Below, in pieces: positions 1 through 7,803 of a stretch of 37,113 nucleotides of DNA (position 1 is its first letter; each line of letters begins with the position of its first letter). The translations under genes and the position numbers were made by a program. The stretch spans positions 1 to 37,113 of the forward strand of contig JAGWPD010000048.1 in the NCBI GenBank assembly GCA_028870705.1, given 5' to 3'. Origin of the DNA: Gammaproteobacteria bacterium (GTDB lineage: Bacteria > Pseudomonadota > Gammaproteobacteria > Steroidobacterales > Steroidobacteraceae). A model generated the notes under the pieces. It ran no database searches, was not told the origin of the DNA, and worked only from the letters and a program-made list of their open reading frames with translations.

Positions 1-276
1 GAGGAATTTGGTCCATTGCGCGCGCTGCCGCGCGGCAAGATGGCCGTGCTCGGCCTGATCGACAACCAAGGGGCCAGCCTGGCCGACATCGACGGCGTAC
101 TGGATCAGATTGACCTGGCCGTGCAGTTCAGCGATGCGGCGAATCTGGCCATCAGCCCGCAACGCGGTTTTGGCGCGCCGGGAATTGCCGGGACCACCGC
201 AGCGCTGGCACGACAACGAACAGTGCTCGAAGTGACGGGTGAGGTCGCGCGCCGATACTGGGGAATTGAACTTTAG
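1..276 (+). CDS. MetE-like (cobalamin-independent methionine synthase II family) protein, C-terminal part
   Basis: Only the last ~91 codons are inside the window; the reading frame is open from base 1, so the gene starts upstream. The end of the protein matches the C-terminal part of the cobalamin-independent methionine synthase family: a stretch ending in KMAVLGLIDNQ, then an Asp/Ile-rich helix, then LAISPQRGFGAPG. This is the usual 'LxxSPQCGF' strand, but with Arg where MetE has the zinc-ligand cysteine, so classical zinc-dependent methyl transfer to homocysteine may not be conserved. Known family: methyl or alkyl transfer from folates or other donors to thiols, including several catabolic relatives that are not methionine synthases. 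The side of the barrel that would identify the substrate is outside the window. Confidence 0.75.
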   Translation, partial: EEFGPLRALPRGKMAVLGLIDNQGASLADIDGVLDQIDLAVQFSDAANLAISPQRGFGAPGIAGTTAALARQRTVLEVTGEVARRYWGIEL

Positions 277-282
277 GGTCAA

Positions 283-420
283 TCAGCGGCGCGCGTAGCG
301 ATCGAGCTGACCCTGGCCCGCGGTCTCGATCAGCGGAACAATAGGTTGCAGGAAAGGGTGCAAGTGTCCCGGCCAGTCATCGACTAGGATGCGGGTCTCC
401 AGGCTCAGGCAGTGCTGCAT
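283..420 (-). CDS. possible small ORF, 45 aa, unrecognised
   Basis: A 45-codon frame reads from an ATG at 420 to a TGA at 283, filling the gap between the MetE-like gene and the siderophore-interacting gene. Third codon positions are mostly G or C, as in the neighbouring genes, and the composition is protein-like (it begins MQHCLSLETR and ends LDRYARR). Against it: no Shine-Dalgarno sequence, an in-frame stop seven codons upstream, and a one-base overlap with the TTG start of the opposite gene. The same DNA also contains a perfect 7-bp inverted repeat (GATCGAG at 300-306, CTCGATC at 325-331), so the segment could simply be a 3' or regulatory region. I do not recognise a family. Confidence 0.22.
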   Translation of the reverse strand: MQHCLSLETRILVDDWPGHLHPFLQPIVPLIETAGQGQLDRYARR

Positions 421-1193
421 TGAACCCAGATTCGCCGCTCATCGATCCGCTGGCCCACGACCCCGCCAAATTGGCGCGATTCGGGCGGCTGTGGCGGCTC
501 ACGGTGCTCGACAGTCGGGACATCGCACCACGAATGCGCCGGGTGCGGCTGACCGCCGAGCATCCCGGCGAGTTCAAGCCGCTGGTTGCGCAGGAACTCG
601 TCTTCCAGATCCCGGGGACCGGCCCGGAACCCATGCGGCGGCACTATACGATTCGCCGTTACGACCCGGAGAATCGGATCATCGAGGTGGATTTCGTGAT
701 GCACGCGCACACCGGCCCCGGCGCCGCCTGGGCGCGGGCCGTCCGCCCCGGGGACACGATACACGTGCGCGGGCCGCGCGGCCGCATCCGCTATGCGGCC
801 GATGCCGACTGGCACCTGTACAGCGGGGATGAAAGCGCGCTGCCCGCGATCTGCGCGCTGATCGAAGCGATGCCGGCAGGCAGTGTCGCCATCGCGCTGC
901 TCGAAGTCGGGAGCGAAGCGGATGTGATGGCGCTGCAGTCCGCGGCGCGACTCGACGTACAGTGGCTCCTGCGCGCCGGTGCACCGCCGGGGCCCGGTCC
1001 GCTCTTGCTGGATGCGCTCAACGCCCGCCAGCTCCCGTCGGGCAGGGGACATGCCTATGTCATCGGCGAGACGAGCAACGTGCGTGCGCAGCGACACGCG
1101 CTGCTCGCACGCGGCTTCGGCAAATCACAGATCTGGTCGGAAGGATATTGGCGGCCTGGACGCATCGGCGGCCACGACCACATCGACGACTGA
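420..1193 (+). CDS. siderophore-interacting FAD protein (SIP/ViuB family)
   Basis: 257 aa. Proteins of this family reduce ferric siderophores in the cytoplasm with NAD(P)H and release iron. The N-terminal FAD-binding barrel carries the RRHYTIR motif (residues 73-79, the R-x-Y-[TS] flavin-binding signature). The C-terminal half has the family pattern LYSGDESALPAI (133-144) and the terminal IWSEGYWRPGR segment typical of ViuB-like proteins. The start chosen is TTG at 420, because no ATG or GTG occurs upstream in frame before the conserved N-terminus; the ribosome-binding site is weak. No siderophore synthesis gene is visible, but a TonB-dependent receptor lies 9 kb downstream, so use of imported chelates is possible. 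Confidence 0.85.
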   Translation: MNPDSPLIDPLAHDPAKLARFGRLWRLTVLDSRDIAPRMRRVRLTAEHPGEFKPLVAQELVFQIPGTGPEPMRRHYTIRRYDPENRIIEVDFVMHAHTGPGAAWARAVRPGDTIHVRGPRGRIRYAADADWHLYSGDESALPAICALIEAMPAGSVAIALLEVGSEADVMALQSAARLDVQWLLRAGAPPGPGPLLLDALNARQLPSGRGHAYVIGETSNVRAQRHALLARGFGKSQIWSEGYWRPGRIGGHDHIDD

Positions 1194-1210
1194 CGTCGGA
1201 TGCGCGCCGG

Positions 1211-1654
1211 CTACTTGCGAATCCTGTTGAACTGCTCGAAATCCAGTTCGTAGCCGAGGCCACGCAGCACCTCTTCGCAGATCTGCTGGTCCTCCGGGCC
1301 CGTTCCTCCCGCTACGCCCAGTCCGCCGATGATCGCGCCCGCTCGCTTGATGGGCACGCCGCCATCCGTTGCGACGATCGGGTGGTGGCCCATGCGTGCC
1401 ACCTGCGCAAAGAACCCCGGCTGGCTGTCCGCCCATCCTTTGAGCATCAAGGATGGCCGCTGCATGATGGCGGCGCTGTAGGCCTTGGCGGTGGCAATGC
1501 TGGGCTGGAGCGGGCGCGCGCCATCCATGCGCTCCAGGGCCACGAGGAACCCGCCTGTGTCGACGACGGCGATGGTCACCGGCTTGTTGATGGCCTCGGC
1601 GCGGGCGCGCGCCGCGTCGGCAAGGTGCTTGGCGTCGGCCAGGGAGATGTTCAT
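1211..1654 (-). CDS. GlcG/HbpS family (DUF336) heme-binding-like protein
   Basis: 147 aa, a single GlcG/HbpS (DUF336) domain, normal length for the family. Characteristic features are the N-terminal helix followed by VTIAVVDTGG (around residue 26), a central AxxKAYSAA helix, and the glycine-rich GAIIGGLGVAGG strand near residue 110. Members include HbpS, which binds heme, and GlcG of glycolate loci; many sit in catabolic operons with no known role, so the biochemical function here is open. ATG 1654 is chosen because it overlaps the stop of the upstream hydrolase gene by four bases (ATGA), implying translational coupling. It is the last gene of the minus-strand operon. Confidence 0.8.
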   Translation of the reverse strand: MNISLADAKHLADAARARAEAINKPVTIAVVDTGGFLVALERMDGARPLQPSIATAKAYSAAIMQRPSLMLKGWADSQPGFFAQVARMGHHPIVATDGGVPIKRAGAIIGGLGVAGGTGPEDQQICEEVLRGLGYELDFEQFNRIRK

Positions 1655-2427
1655 GTGGCACCGTAAATCTGCTGGAGGAATGCATGCACGCTTCTGTTGA
1701 AGGGCTCGGGCGCCTCCCAATACATGGAATGGGGTGCGCCAGGCACTACCGTCAACACCGACCCGGGCAGGAGTTTCTGCGCCACGCGGATGGTGGCCGG
1801 GCTGAGCACGGCGTCCTTCTCGCCAGTCAGCAGGAAGATCCGCAGACCCAGCCGCACGACCTCCGTCAGCGCCGGGCCCGGCGCGCTCACATTGCGCAGG
1901 TCACGCATCGTGGCGCTGTTGAATGAGCCGAGCTGCTGGAACAAGAAAGTGCGCGCGGGTTCGGCTTGCTGGAATTCCCTGGTCAGCAGGCGGTCCAGCA
2001 CGGGGACCTTCTCGGCGGCGGCCCGGTCCGCTGCGACGAGCGGCGTCAGCTGCGGGTGCCCCATGCCACCGAGCGAGTGCGCGAGGATGAGCGCCTCGAC
2101 GCGCGTGGGATGCGCCGTGGCAAAGCGCAGCGCGGCGACGGCGCCAATCGACTGCCCCAGCAGCGTGGCGCGTTCGATCCCGGCATGATCGAGCACCGCC
2201 AGCAGGTCGTCCGGGAAATCCAGGGCATCGGGTCCCTCGTCTTGTGAATCCGAGCGGCCGAAACCCCGCAGGTCGACATTGATGACGCGGTACCGCGAAC
2301 GAAAGTGAGCCGTCTGCTGCCACCAGGCTGCGTGGTTGCCGCCGGCGCCGTGCAGGAACGCGATGACCGGTCCGGCGCCGTGACTCTCGTAGTAGATGCG
2401 CAGGCTTTGCGACATTGCGTATGGCAT
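1651..2427 (-). CDS. alpha/beta hydrolase (PcaD-like fold)
   Basis: 258 aa, a complete alpha/beta hydrolase. The oxyanion region is FLHGAGGN (25-31), the nucleophile elbow is GQSIG with Ser93, and the likely acid and base are Asp205 (in GEKDAVLS) and His233 (in GAPHSMYWEAP). The closest general resemblance is to 3-oxoadipate enol-lactonases and other small C-C or ester hydrolases. The carboxymuconolactone-decarboxylase-like gene just upstream (29 nt gap) mirrors the pcaC-pcaD pairing, which supports an enol-lactone or ester substrate, but this is inference. Two starts are possible, ATG 2427 (GAGGA just upstream) and ATG 2415; I use the first. Its stop overlaps the next gene by four bases. Confidence 0.85.
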   Translation of the reverse strand: MPYAMSQSLRIYYESHGAGPVIAFLHGAGGNHAAWWQQTAHFRSRYRVINVDLRGFGRSDSQDEGPDALDFPDDLLAVLDHAGIERATLLGQSIGAVAALRFATAHPTRVEALILAHSLGGMGHPQLTPLVAADRAAAEKVPVLDRLLTREFQQAEPARTFLFQQLGSFNSATMRDLRNVSAPGPALTEVVRLGLRIFLLTGEKDAVLSPATIRVAQKLLPGSVLTVVPGAPHSMYWEAPEPFNRSVHAFLQQIYGAT

Positions 2428-2456
2428 GGATCCTCGGGACTGTGCAGCGTGGCTCG

Positions 2457-3053
2457 TCAGGTGGCCGGCGCCTTGGCCGGCCTGGGCGCAATGCGCCCGA
2501 AGCCCCGGACGTCCGGGTAGGGTGGGGCTCGGGTCGGATCCAGGTCGACCTGGAAGGCGTTCAGGCACATCGCGAGCATCGAGAAATTTCCCAGGCACCC
2601 GATGATATCGACGACCCCCTGGTTGCCGAACTGCCTGAGCGCGGCCGTGAATGTGGCGTCGCTGACGAAGTGCTCTTCGAGCATCTCCATGCAGAAGTCG
2701 TAGAAGACCTGTTCGTCGACTGAATCGAAATGCGGGTGTTGATGCTCGGCTATCGCGCGTAGCGCTGCGGCCGGAATGCCGGCGGCGATTGCCTTGTCGA
2801 GATGGGCGTTCCAGGAATGCTGCGCATCCCAATGGCGCGCCGTGAGCAGGATGCTGAATTCGCGCAGCTTATCGGGCAGCGAGCAGTCGTAGCGCACATA
2901 CGCCCCGAGCGCTTCGACGCGGTCGCACAACTCCGGGCTGTGCAGCCAGACCAGGAACGGGCCGCGCACCTGACCGCGCTTGCCGGCAATGCGTGCGGCC
3001 AGCTCCCGCTGGCGTGCGCTGAATTCGGCCTGCTTCAGGACTGGCAGTCGCAT
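2457..3053 (-). CDS. carboxymuconolactone decarboxylase family protein
   Basis: 198 aa, all-helical CMD/AhpD fold. The helix pair around residues 59-110 (KLREFSILLTARHW, then EWNAH-like and IAEHQ segments) is the standard CMD signature. The redox CxxC of AhpD is absent, so this belongs to the decarboxylase-like side rather than the peroxidase-recycling side. Known reaction of the prototype: decarboxylation of 4-carboxymuconolactone in protocatechuate breakdown; many relatives act on other substrates. A strong Shine-Dalgarno sequence (AGGGGA) lies six to seven bases before ATG 3053. It is probably first in an operon with the hydrolase and GlcG-like genes; a hairpin and an inverted repeat lie in its leader. 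Confidence 0.83.
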   Translation of the reverse strand: MRLPVLKQAEFSARQRELAARIAGKRGQVRGPFLVWLHSPELCDRVEALGAYVRYDCSLPDKLREFSILLTARHWDAQHSWNAHLDKAIAAGIPAAALRAIAEHQHPHFDSVDEQVFYDFCMEMLEEHFVSDATFTAALRQFGNQGVVDIIGCLGNFSMLAMCLNAFQVDLDPTRAPPYPDVRGFGRIAPRPAKAPAT

Positions 3054-3066
3054 CGTCGATCCCCTG

Positions 3067-3082
3067 GCCGGGAGGCCCCGGC
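3067..3082 (-). other. leader hairpin of the CMD-hydrolase operon
   Basis: Perfect 6-bp stem GCCGGG/CCCGGC with a 4-nt loop, placed between the putative promoter and the Shine-Dalgarno sequence of the CMD gene. It has no T-run on either strand, so it is not a typical intrinsic terminator; it may be a leader structure or incidental in GC-rich DNA. Confidence 0.3.
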
Positions 3083-3127
3083 ATGAGCGATGCCGGACAA
3101 TTTACGTCATCGCGAGGCTCTGGATTG

Positions 3128-3147
3128 GTGAGTATTGCGAAACTCAC
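3128..3147. promoter_or_regulatory. candidate operator, inverted repeat GTGAGT-N8-ACTCAC
   Basis: A perfect 6-bp inverted repeat separated by 8 bases lies in the 122-nt gap between the cupin and CMD genes, about 75-95 bases upstream of the CMD start. A possible -10 box (TAAATT on the minus strand, 3104-3099) lies about 24 bases downstream, placing the repeat over or just upstream of the -35 position. Its size and symmetry suit a dimeric repressor of the GntR or TetR kind. No such regulator gene is visible in the window. Confidence 0.33.
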
Positions 3148-3175
3148 TTGTGCCCGTCAGGCGCGAAATTGTCGA

Positions 3176-3601
3176 TCAGCCGCCATCCTCCGGCTGGCCC
3201 ATCAGATCGGCTGCCGAAAGGTGTTCGACCGTCTCACCGGTCGCGGCAAAAGTGCGGGTGACGCGGGCCGATCCATAGATCCACAATATTTTCATCGGAC
3301 CCGTGCCGGTATTGCGGAACGCGTGCTGGTGATTGCCCGGTATGTAGGTGCTGTCATACGGCTTCAGCGGCGTGATCTTGCCATCCACCTCGACCTCGCC
3401 CTGCCCCTCCAGGATCGTCACTTGCTCGTCGCAGTTGTGCGAATGGAGTGGTGCGCCCTGGCCCGGCGGGTAGGTGCTTATGCCGGTGGTGAAGGCCGGA
3501 TTGTCGGCTGACTTCGGCGTCACCAGCGGCACCGTGAGGATTCCGCTGCCGCGCTTGAGGACGGGTACCTGGTCGGCCTTGACGATCGTGATGCGGTCCA
3601 T
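3176..3601 (-). CDS. cupin domain protein
   Basis: 141 aa, single-domain cupin. The metal-ligand pattern is intact: His53, His55 and Glu59 in the first motif (HSHNCDEQ) and His93 in the second (PGNHQHAF), followed by the usual short beta strands. Family roles range from dioxygenases and isomerases to sugar or ligand binding, and nothing here fixes the substrate. The start is ATG 3601, which gives a compact domain; the frame stays open upstream for 62 codons of low-quality sequence that I exclude. It is divergent from the dehydrogenase gene at 3813 and 122 nt upstream of the CMD gene, so it may be co-transcribed with that operon. Confidence 0.82.
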   Translation of the reverse strand: MDRITIVKADQVPVLKRGSGILTVPLVTPKSADNPAFTTGISTYPPGQGAPLHSHNCDEQVTILEGQGEVEVDGKITPLKPYDSTYIPGNHQHAFRNTGTGPMKILWIYGSARVTRTFAATGETVEHLSAADLMGQPEDGG

Positions 3602-3812
3602 GTTGGCTCGGCGTGGCCGGTGGATTTCCGGGACGGCCAGCATAGCACTGCGCAATCCGCTGGCTGTCCCGCGCCGCCGCATCGAAGTGTTGCAGATTGA
3701 GCAACCAATGGTGCAGGTTGTGGCTGGCATGCGGAGCGGGCATATTCGTTGCGGGGCCACCCGTCTTGGCCCATGCCAGCATCGCACTCCTCCTCAGCAA
3801 GGCACAGGCCGT

Positions 3813-4877
3813 ATGAACAAGCCGGAAAGGGTCAGGGTTTCCTCCGCGGCGCTGCGGGCCATGGTCAGCACCATGTTCGAACGCCTCGGCGCCACGAACG
3901 AGGACGCGGCGATCGTCGCCGAGGTGCTGGTATGGGCCAATCTGCGCGCTGTCGACTCGCATGGCATCTCACGCATCCCGCGGTACGTCGAAATGTTCGA
4001 GAGCGGCGAGGCCAAGGCGAGGCCGGCCATGGTGGTGGCGCATCCGCGCGCGGCGGTGATCACGATCGAGGCCGATGCGGCGCCGGGTCCGGTGGCGATG
4101 CACCGGGCGGCGTCCGAAGCCAGGGCAGCGGCCGCGCAGGCGGGCATCGCCTGGGCCGCGGTGCGGGGCACGGTGCACACCGGCGCGATCGGATACTACG
4201 CCAGCGAAGTGGCCGCGGCGGGCATGATCGGCATCGGTCTGGTCGCTGGCGTCCCGAACATGGCGTACGCCGGCAGCATCGCCGCGGGCGTGGCCACCAG
4301 CCCGATCGCGATCGCCGTGCCATCCGCGCGCCACGGCACGGTGCTGCTCGACATGGCGACTGCGGTCATCGCGCTCGGCAAGATCGCCCAATTCCGGCAA
4401 TCGGGGACGGCGCTGGCGCCCGGCATGGCCCTGAATGCCAAGGGAGAACCGACGACCGACCCGGTGCAGGCCGAGATCCCGCTGCCAGTCGGCGGTGCGA
4501 AGGGCTCTGGCCTTTCGCTGATGATCGAGTTCCTGACCAGCGTGCTGATGGGCAATCCCATCGTCGCGGAGTTTCACAGCGGTACCCCGGAGGGCCAGCG
4601 GCACCGGCAGAATGGCACCGTCATCGCGGTGGACATTGGCGCCTTCGGCGCGCTCGCCACGTTCAAGGCGCAGGTCGACGCGGCGATCGACGCCATCAAG
4701 GCCTTGCCGCGCGAGGCAGGGTGCGCGGAAATCCTGTATCCCGGCGAGCGCGGCAGCCGTGCATTTGCTGAGCGTGGCCGCAATGGCATTCCAATCGCGC
4801 CGACAGCCTGGCAGCGCCTGTGCAAGGACGCCGCGAAGCTTGGCGTGACGCCGCCTGAACCCTTGGCCACGGGCTGA
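3813..4877 (+). CDS. malate/L-lactate/sulfolactate dehydrogenase family oxidoreductase (Ldh_2)
   Basis: 354 aa, the normal length of the type-2 malate/L-lactate dehydrogenase family, which is unrelated to classical LDH/MDH. These NAD(P)-dependent enzymes interconvert 2-hydroxy and 2-oxo acids, or reduce cyclic imino acids. The conserved DSHGISR motif (48-54, His50 near the catalytic site), the AWAAVRGTVHTGAIGYY nucleotide-binding segment around 113-130 and the PVGGAKGSGLSLMIE loop near 230 are present. ATG 3813 with an upstream AAGG is the start. It heads a plus-strand run of five tightly spaced metabolic genes, 19 nt before the first aldehyde dehydrogenase gene. The 211-nt gap to the divergent cupin gene should hold both promoters, but I see no clear boxes. 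Confidence 0.88.
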   Translation: MNKPERVRVSSAALRAMVSTMFERLGATNEDAAIVAEVLVWANLRAVDSHGISRIPRYVEMFESGEAKARPAMVVAHPRAAVITIEADAAPGPVAMHRAASEARAAAAQAGIAWAAVRGTVHTGAIGYYASEVAAAGMIGIGLVAGVPNMAYAGSIAAGVATSPIAIAVPSARHGTVLLDMATAVIALGKIAQFRQSGTALAPGMALNAKGEPTTDPVQAEIPLPVGGAKGSGLSLMIEFLTSVLMGNPIVAEFHSGTPEGQRHRQNGTVIAVDIGAFGALATFKAQVDAAIDAIKALPREAGCAEILYPGERGSRAFAERGRNGIPIAPTAWQRLCKDAAKLGVTPPEPLATG

Positions 4878-4896
4878 CCGGGCGCGGGAGCAAGGC

Positions 4897-6333
4897 ATGG
4901 CGGTCGATTATCCCGAAGTGCAGATGTACATCGACGGCGGCTGGACTGCCGGGAGCGGCAACCGTCGCCAACCGATCTTCAATCCAGCCACCGAGCAAGT
5001 GCTGGGTGAAGTTCCGGTGGCCGAGATCACCGATCTCGATCGTGCCCTCGCCGCGGCGGCGCGTGGCTTTGCGCAGTGGCGCGACACGGCGATCGAGACG
5101 CGCACGCGGATACTGCTGCAGGCGGCCAGGCTGCTGCGTGAGCGTGCGGCAACCATCGGCCAGATCATGACGCTCGAACAGGGCAAGCCCGTAACCGAGG
5201 CCCGCGGCGAGGTCGCCCGGGCTGCCGGCATCATTCAATGGGATGCCGAGGAGGCGCGGCGCGCCTATGGGCGGATCATCCCGGTCGATACCCAGTCGCA
5301 GCTGATCGTGCTGCGCGAGCCGGTCGGTCCGGTGGCCGCCTTCACGCCCTGGAATTTTCCGGCCGGCTCGCCCACGCGCAAGATCGCCGCGGCCCTGGCC
5401 GCCGGATGCTCCATCATCATCAAGGCCTCCGAAGAGGTCCCGGCCACAGCCTGCGAGCTGGTGCGCTGTTTTGCGGATGCCGGCATTCCCTCCGGCGTGC
5501 TGAACCTCGTCTACGGCGTACCCGAAGAGATATCGAGCCACCTGATTGCCTCGCCCGTGATCCGCTTCGTGGCATTCACGGGCTCGATTCCCGTGGGCAA
5601 GCACCTCGCGGGCCTCGCCGCGCGCGTCATGAAACCGGCCGTCATGGAGCTGGGTGGCCATGCTCCGGTGATCGTGTGCGACGACGTGGATCCGGTCGTG
5701 GCCGCCAGGTCCTGCGTGAGCGGGAAATTCATCAATGCAGGGCAAGTGTGCACGTCGCCGAGCCGTTTCATTGTCGATGCCCGGATCGCCGAGCCCTTCA
5801 CCGCCGCTTTCGTCGAGGCCGCCAGCAAGCTCGTCGTCGGCAACGGGCTGGAGCCGAACGTGCAGATGGGACCACTAGCCAACGAGCGGCGCGTCCAGGC
5901 CGTGCAGCAGCTCGTGGATGAGGCAGTGACGCAGGGCGCTAGGGTGCGTTGCGGCGGCCAGCGTCCGGCGGGCCGCGGATATTTCTTTCAACCGACGGTG
6001 CTCACCGACGTGGGCGAGCAATCCGGGCTGATGCAGATCGAGCCTTTCGGGCCCGTGGCCCCGATCTGCGCGTTCACCGATCTGGAGGATGCATTGCGGC
6101 TTGCGAATTCCCTGTCCTACGGACTGGCGGCGTACGCGTACACGCACTCAGCGGCCAGGGCCAACCTGCTGATGCGCCGCCTCGAGGCCGGCATCCTCTC
6201 CATCAACCACGTAGGGGGCTCCGTGGTCGAGGCTCCCTCGGGCGGCTACAAAGAGAGCGGCTATGGTCGCGAAGGTGGCTCCGAAGGCCTGGAGGGCTAT
6301 CTCGTGACCAAACGGGTCTCGCACCGGTTCTGA
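4897..6333 (+). CDS. NAD(P)-dependent aldehyde dehydrogenase, succinate-semialdehyde type
   Basis: 478 aa, full-length ALDH. Catalytic Cys285 (GQVCTSPSRF), general-base Glu251 (MELGGHAP), Asn153 (PWNFP) and Lys176 are all present. The IEPFGPVAPI segment (instead of EEIFGP) and the overall pattern are those of the succinate-semialdehyde/glutarate-semialdehyde dehydrogenase group. It probably oxidises a small semialdehyde to a dicarboxylic acid in the cytoplasm. The Shine-Dalgarno GGGAG lies seven bases before ATG 4897. A second, clearly different ALDH follows after 10 nt, so the pathway probably has two aldehyde steps, or two enzymes of overlapping range. Confidence 0.88.
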   Translation: MAVDYPEVQMYIDGGWTAGSGNRRQPIFNPATEQVLGEVPVAEITDLDRALAAAARGFAQWRDTAIETRTRILLQAARLLRERAATIGQIMTLEQGKPVTEARGEVARAAGIIQWDAEEARRAYGRIIPVDTQSQLIVLREPVGPVAAFTPWNFPAGSPTRKIAAALAAGCSIIIKASEEVPATACELVRCFADAGIPSGVLNLVYGVPEEISSHLIASPVIRFVAFTGSIPVGKHLAGLAARVMKPAVMELGGHAPVIVCDDVDPVVAARSCVSGKFINAGQVCTSPSRFIVDARIAEPFTAAFVEAASKLVVGNGLEPNVQMGPLANERRVQAVQQLVDEAVTQGARVRCGGQRPAGRGYFFQPTVLTDVGEQSGLMQIEPFGPVAPICAFTDLEDALRLANSLSYGLAAYAYTHSAARANLLMRRLEAGILSINHVGGSVVEAPSGGYKESGYGREGGSEGLEGYLVTKRVSHRF

Positions 6334-6343
6334 CGCGGCTCCC

Positions 6344-7792
6344 ATGACGGACAGCGGCTTCATCCATCGGAATTACCTCGGCGGCGAATGGGTGGCCGGG
6401 CCGGACCAGGTCGCGGACCTCAATCCCTCGGACACGAACGATGTGGTCGGGCACTACACGCACGCCGACGCTGCGCAGGCGCGTGCTGCGGTGGCGGCGG
6501 CCCATGCCGCGTTTGCATCGTGGCAGTACAGCCCGATCCAGCAGCGCTTCGAGGTACTCGACCAGATCGGCGCCGAGCTGCTCGCGCGACGGGACGAGCT
6601 CGGGCAGCTGCTGTCGCGCGAAGAGGGCAAGACACGTGCCGAAGGCATCGCCGAAGTGGCGCGCGCCGGCCACGTATTCAAGTTCTTTGCGGGCGAGGCC
6701 GTGCGTCACGGAGGCGAGCTGTTGCCGTCGACGCGGCCCGGCGTCACGGTCGAAGTCACGCGCGAGCCCGTGGGTCCCGTGTGCATCATAACCCCGTGGA
6801 ATTTCCCGATCGCGATTCCATCCTGGAAGATCGCGCCGGCGCTGTGTTACGGGAATAGCGTAGTGTTCAAGCCGGCCGAGCTGGTGCCGGCCAGTGCCTG
6901 GGCCCTCGCGGAAATCATCGCCCGCACTCCGCTGCCCAAGGGCGTCTTCAACCTGGTCATGGGCCGCGGCAGCGTGGTGGGCGGCGAGCTGGTCAATGCT
7001 CCGGAAATCCGCGCCATCAGTTTCACCGGATCGGCGGCAACCGGATCGACAATCGCGGCCGCAGCGGTGGCGCGACGGGCCAGGATCCAGCTCGAAATGG
7101 GCGGCAAGAATCCGCTGCTCATCCTCGACGACGCCGATCTGGCAACGGCCGTCAACGTCGCCGTCAATGGAGCGTACTTCTCGACCGGACAGCGCTGTAC
7201 CGCCTCGAGCCGCATCATAGTGACCGAGGGCATCCATGCGCGCTTCCTCGCCGCGCTGACCGAGCGGGTGGCGGCGCTGCGCGTCGGCCACGCGCTCGCC
7301 CCCGACACCGAGATCGGGCCGGTGGTGGACGAGCGGCAACTGGCCGTCGACCTGGATTACATCGAGATCGGTCGACGCGAGGGAGCAAAGCTTCAGCGCG
7401 GCGGGCGCCAATTGCAGCGGCAGCATCCGGGCCACTACCTCGAGCCGGCGCTCTTTACCGAGACGACTCCGGGAATGCGCATCAACCAGGAAGAGATCTT
7501 CGGTCCGGTAGCCAGCGTGATCCGGGTACGCAACTACGAAGAGGCGCTGCAGGTCGCCAATGACGTGCCGGTCGGACTGTCGTCCGGAATCGTCACCGGC
7601 TCGCTGAAATACGCCGCGGATTTCCGGCGCCGTTCGCAGGCGGGCATGGTCATGGTCAATGTGCCCACGGCCGGCGTGGACTACCATGTGCCTTTTGGCG
7701 GACGCAAGGAATCCAGCTACGGACCGCGCGAGCAGGGTCGATATGCCGCCGAGTTCTACAGCTCGGTGAAGACCTCGTATATCGCCCCGTAG
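6344..7792 (+). CDS. aldehyde dehydrogenase, 2-oxoglutarate-semialdehyde (KGSADH) type
   Basis: 482 aa, full-length ALDH with Cys285 (GQRCTASSR), Glu251 (LEMGGKNP) and Asn153 (PWNFP). The segments KFFAGEAVRHGGELLPSTRPG, FVxFGGRKESSYGPREQG-like C-terminus and NVPTAGVDYHVPFGG are typical of 2,5-dioxopentanoate dehydrogenases, which make 2-oxoglutarate in the oxidative pentose, glucarate and hydroxyproline pathways. The fumarylacetoacetase-fold gene two positions downstream could supply that substrate, because some members of that fold dehydrate 2-keto-3-deoxy sugar acids; this link is inference. It starts 10 nt after the preceding stop with only a weak ribosome-binding site, suggesting coupled translation. 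Confidence 0.85.
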   Translation: MTDSGFIHRNYLGGEWVAGPDQVADLNPSDTNDVVGHYTHADAAQARAAVAAAHAAFASWQYSPIQQRFEVLDQIGAELLARRDELGQLLSREEGKTRAEGIAEVARAGHVFKFFAGEAVRHGGELLPSTRPGVTVEVTREPVGPVCIITPWNFPIAIPSWKIAPALCYGNSVVFKPAELVPASAWALAEIIARTPLPKGVFNLVMGRGSVVGGELVNAPEIRAISFTGSAATGSTIAAAAVARRARIQLEMGGKNPLLILDDADLATAVNVAVNGAYFSTGQRCTASSRIIVTEGIHARFLAALTERVAALRVGHALAPDTEIGPVVDERQLAVDLDYIEIGRREGAKLQRGGRQLQRQHPGHYLEPALFTETTPGMRINQEEIFGPVASVIRVRNYEEALQVANDVPVGLSSGIVTGSLKYAADFRRRSQAGMVMVNVPTAGVDYHVPFGGRKESSYGPREQGRYAAEFYSSVKTSYIAP

Positions 7793-7803
7793 CAGGACAA
7801 CTG

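Noticed and set aside
2428-2832. N-terminal extension of the alpha/beta hydrolase by 135 residues
   Set aside because: It lies over the CMD gene in another frame and has no hydrolase features; ATG 2427 gives the normal domain length.
4897-7792. The two aldehyde dehydrogenases as a recent tandem duplication
   Set aside because: They align in length and active-site positions but differ widely in sequence and belong to different ALDH groups, so a recent duplication is not supported.
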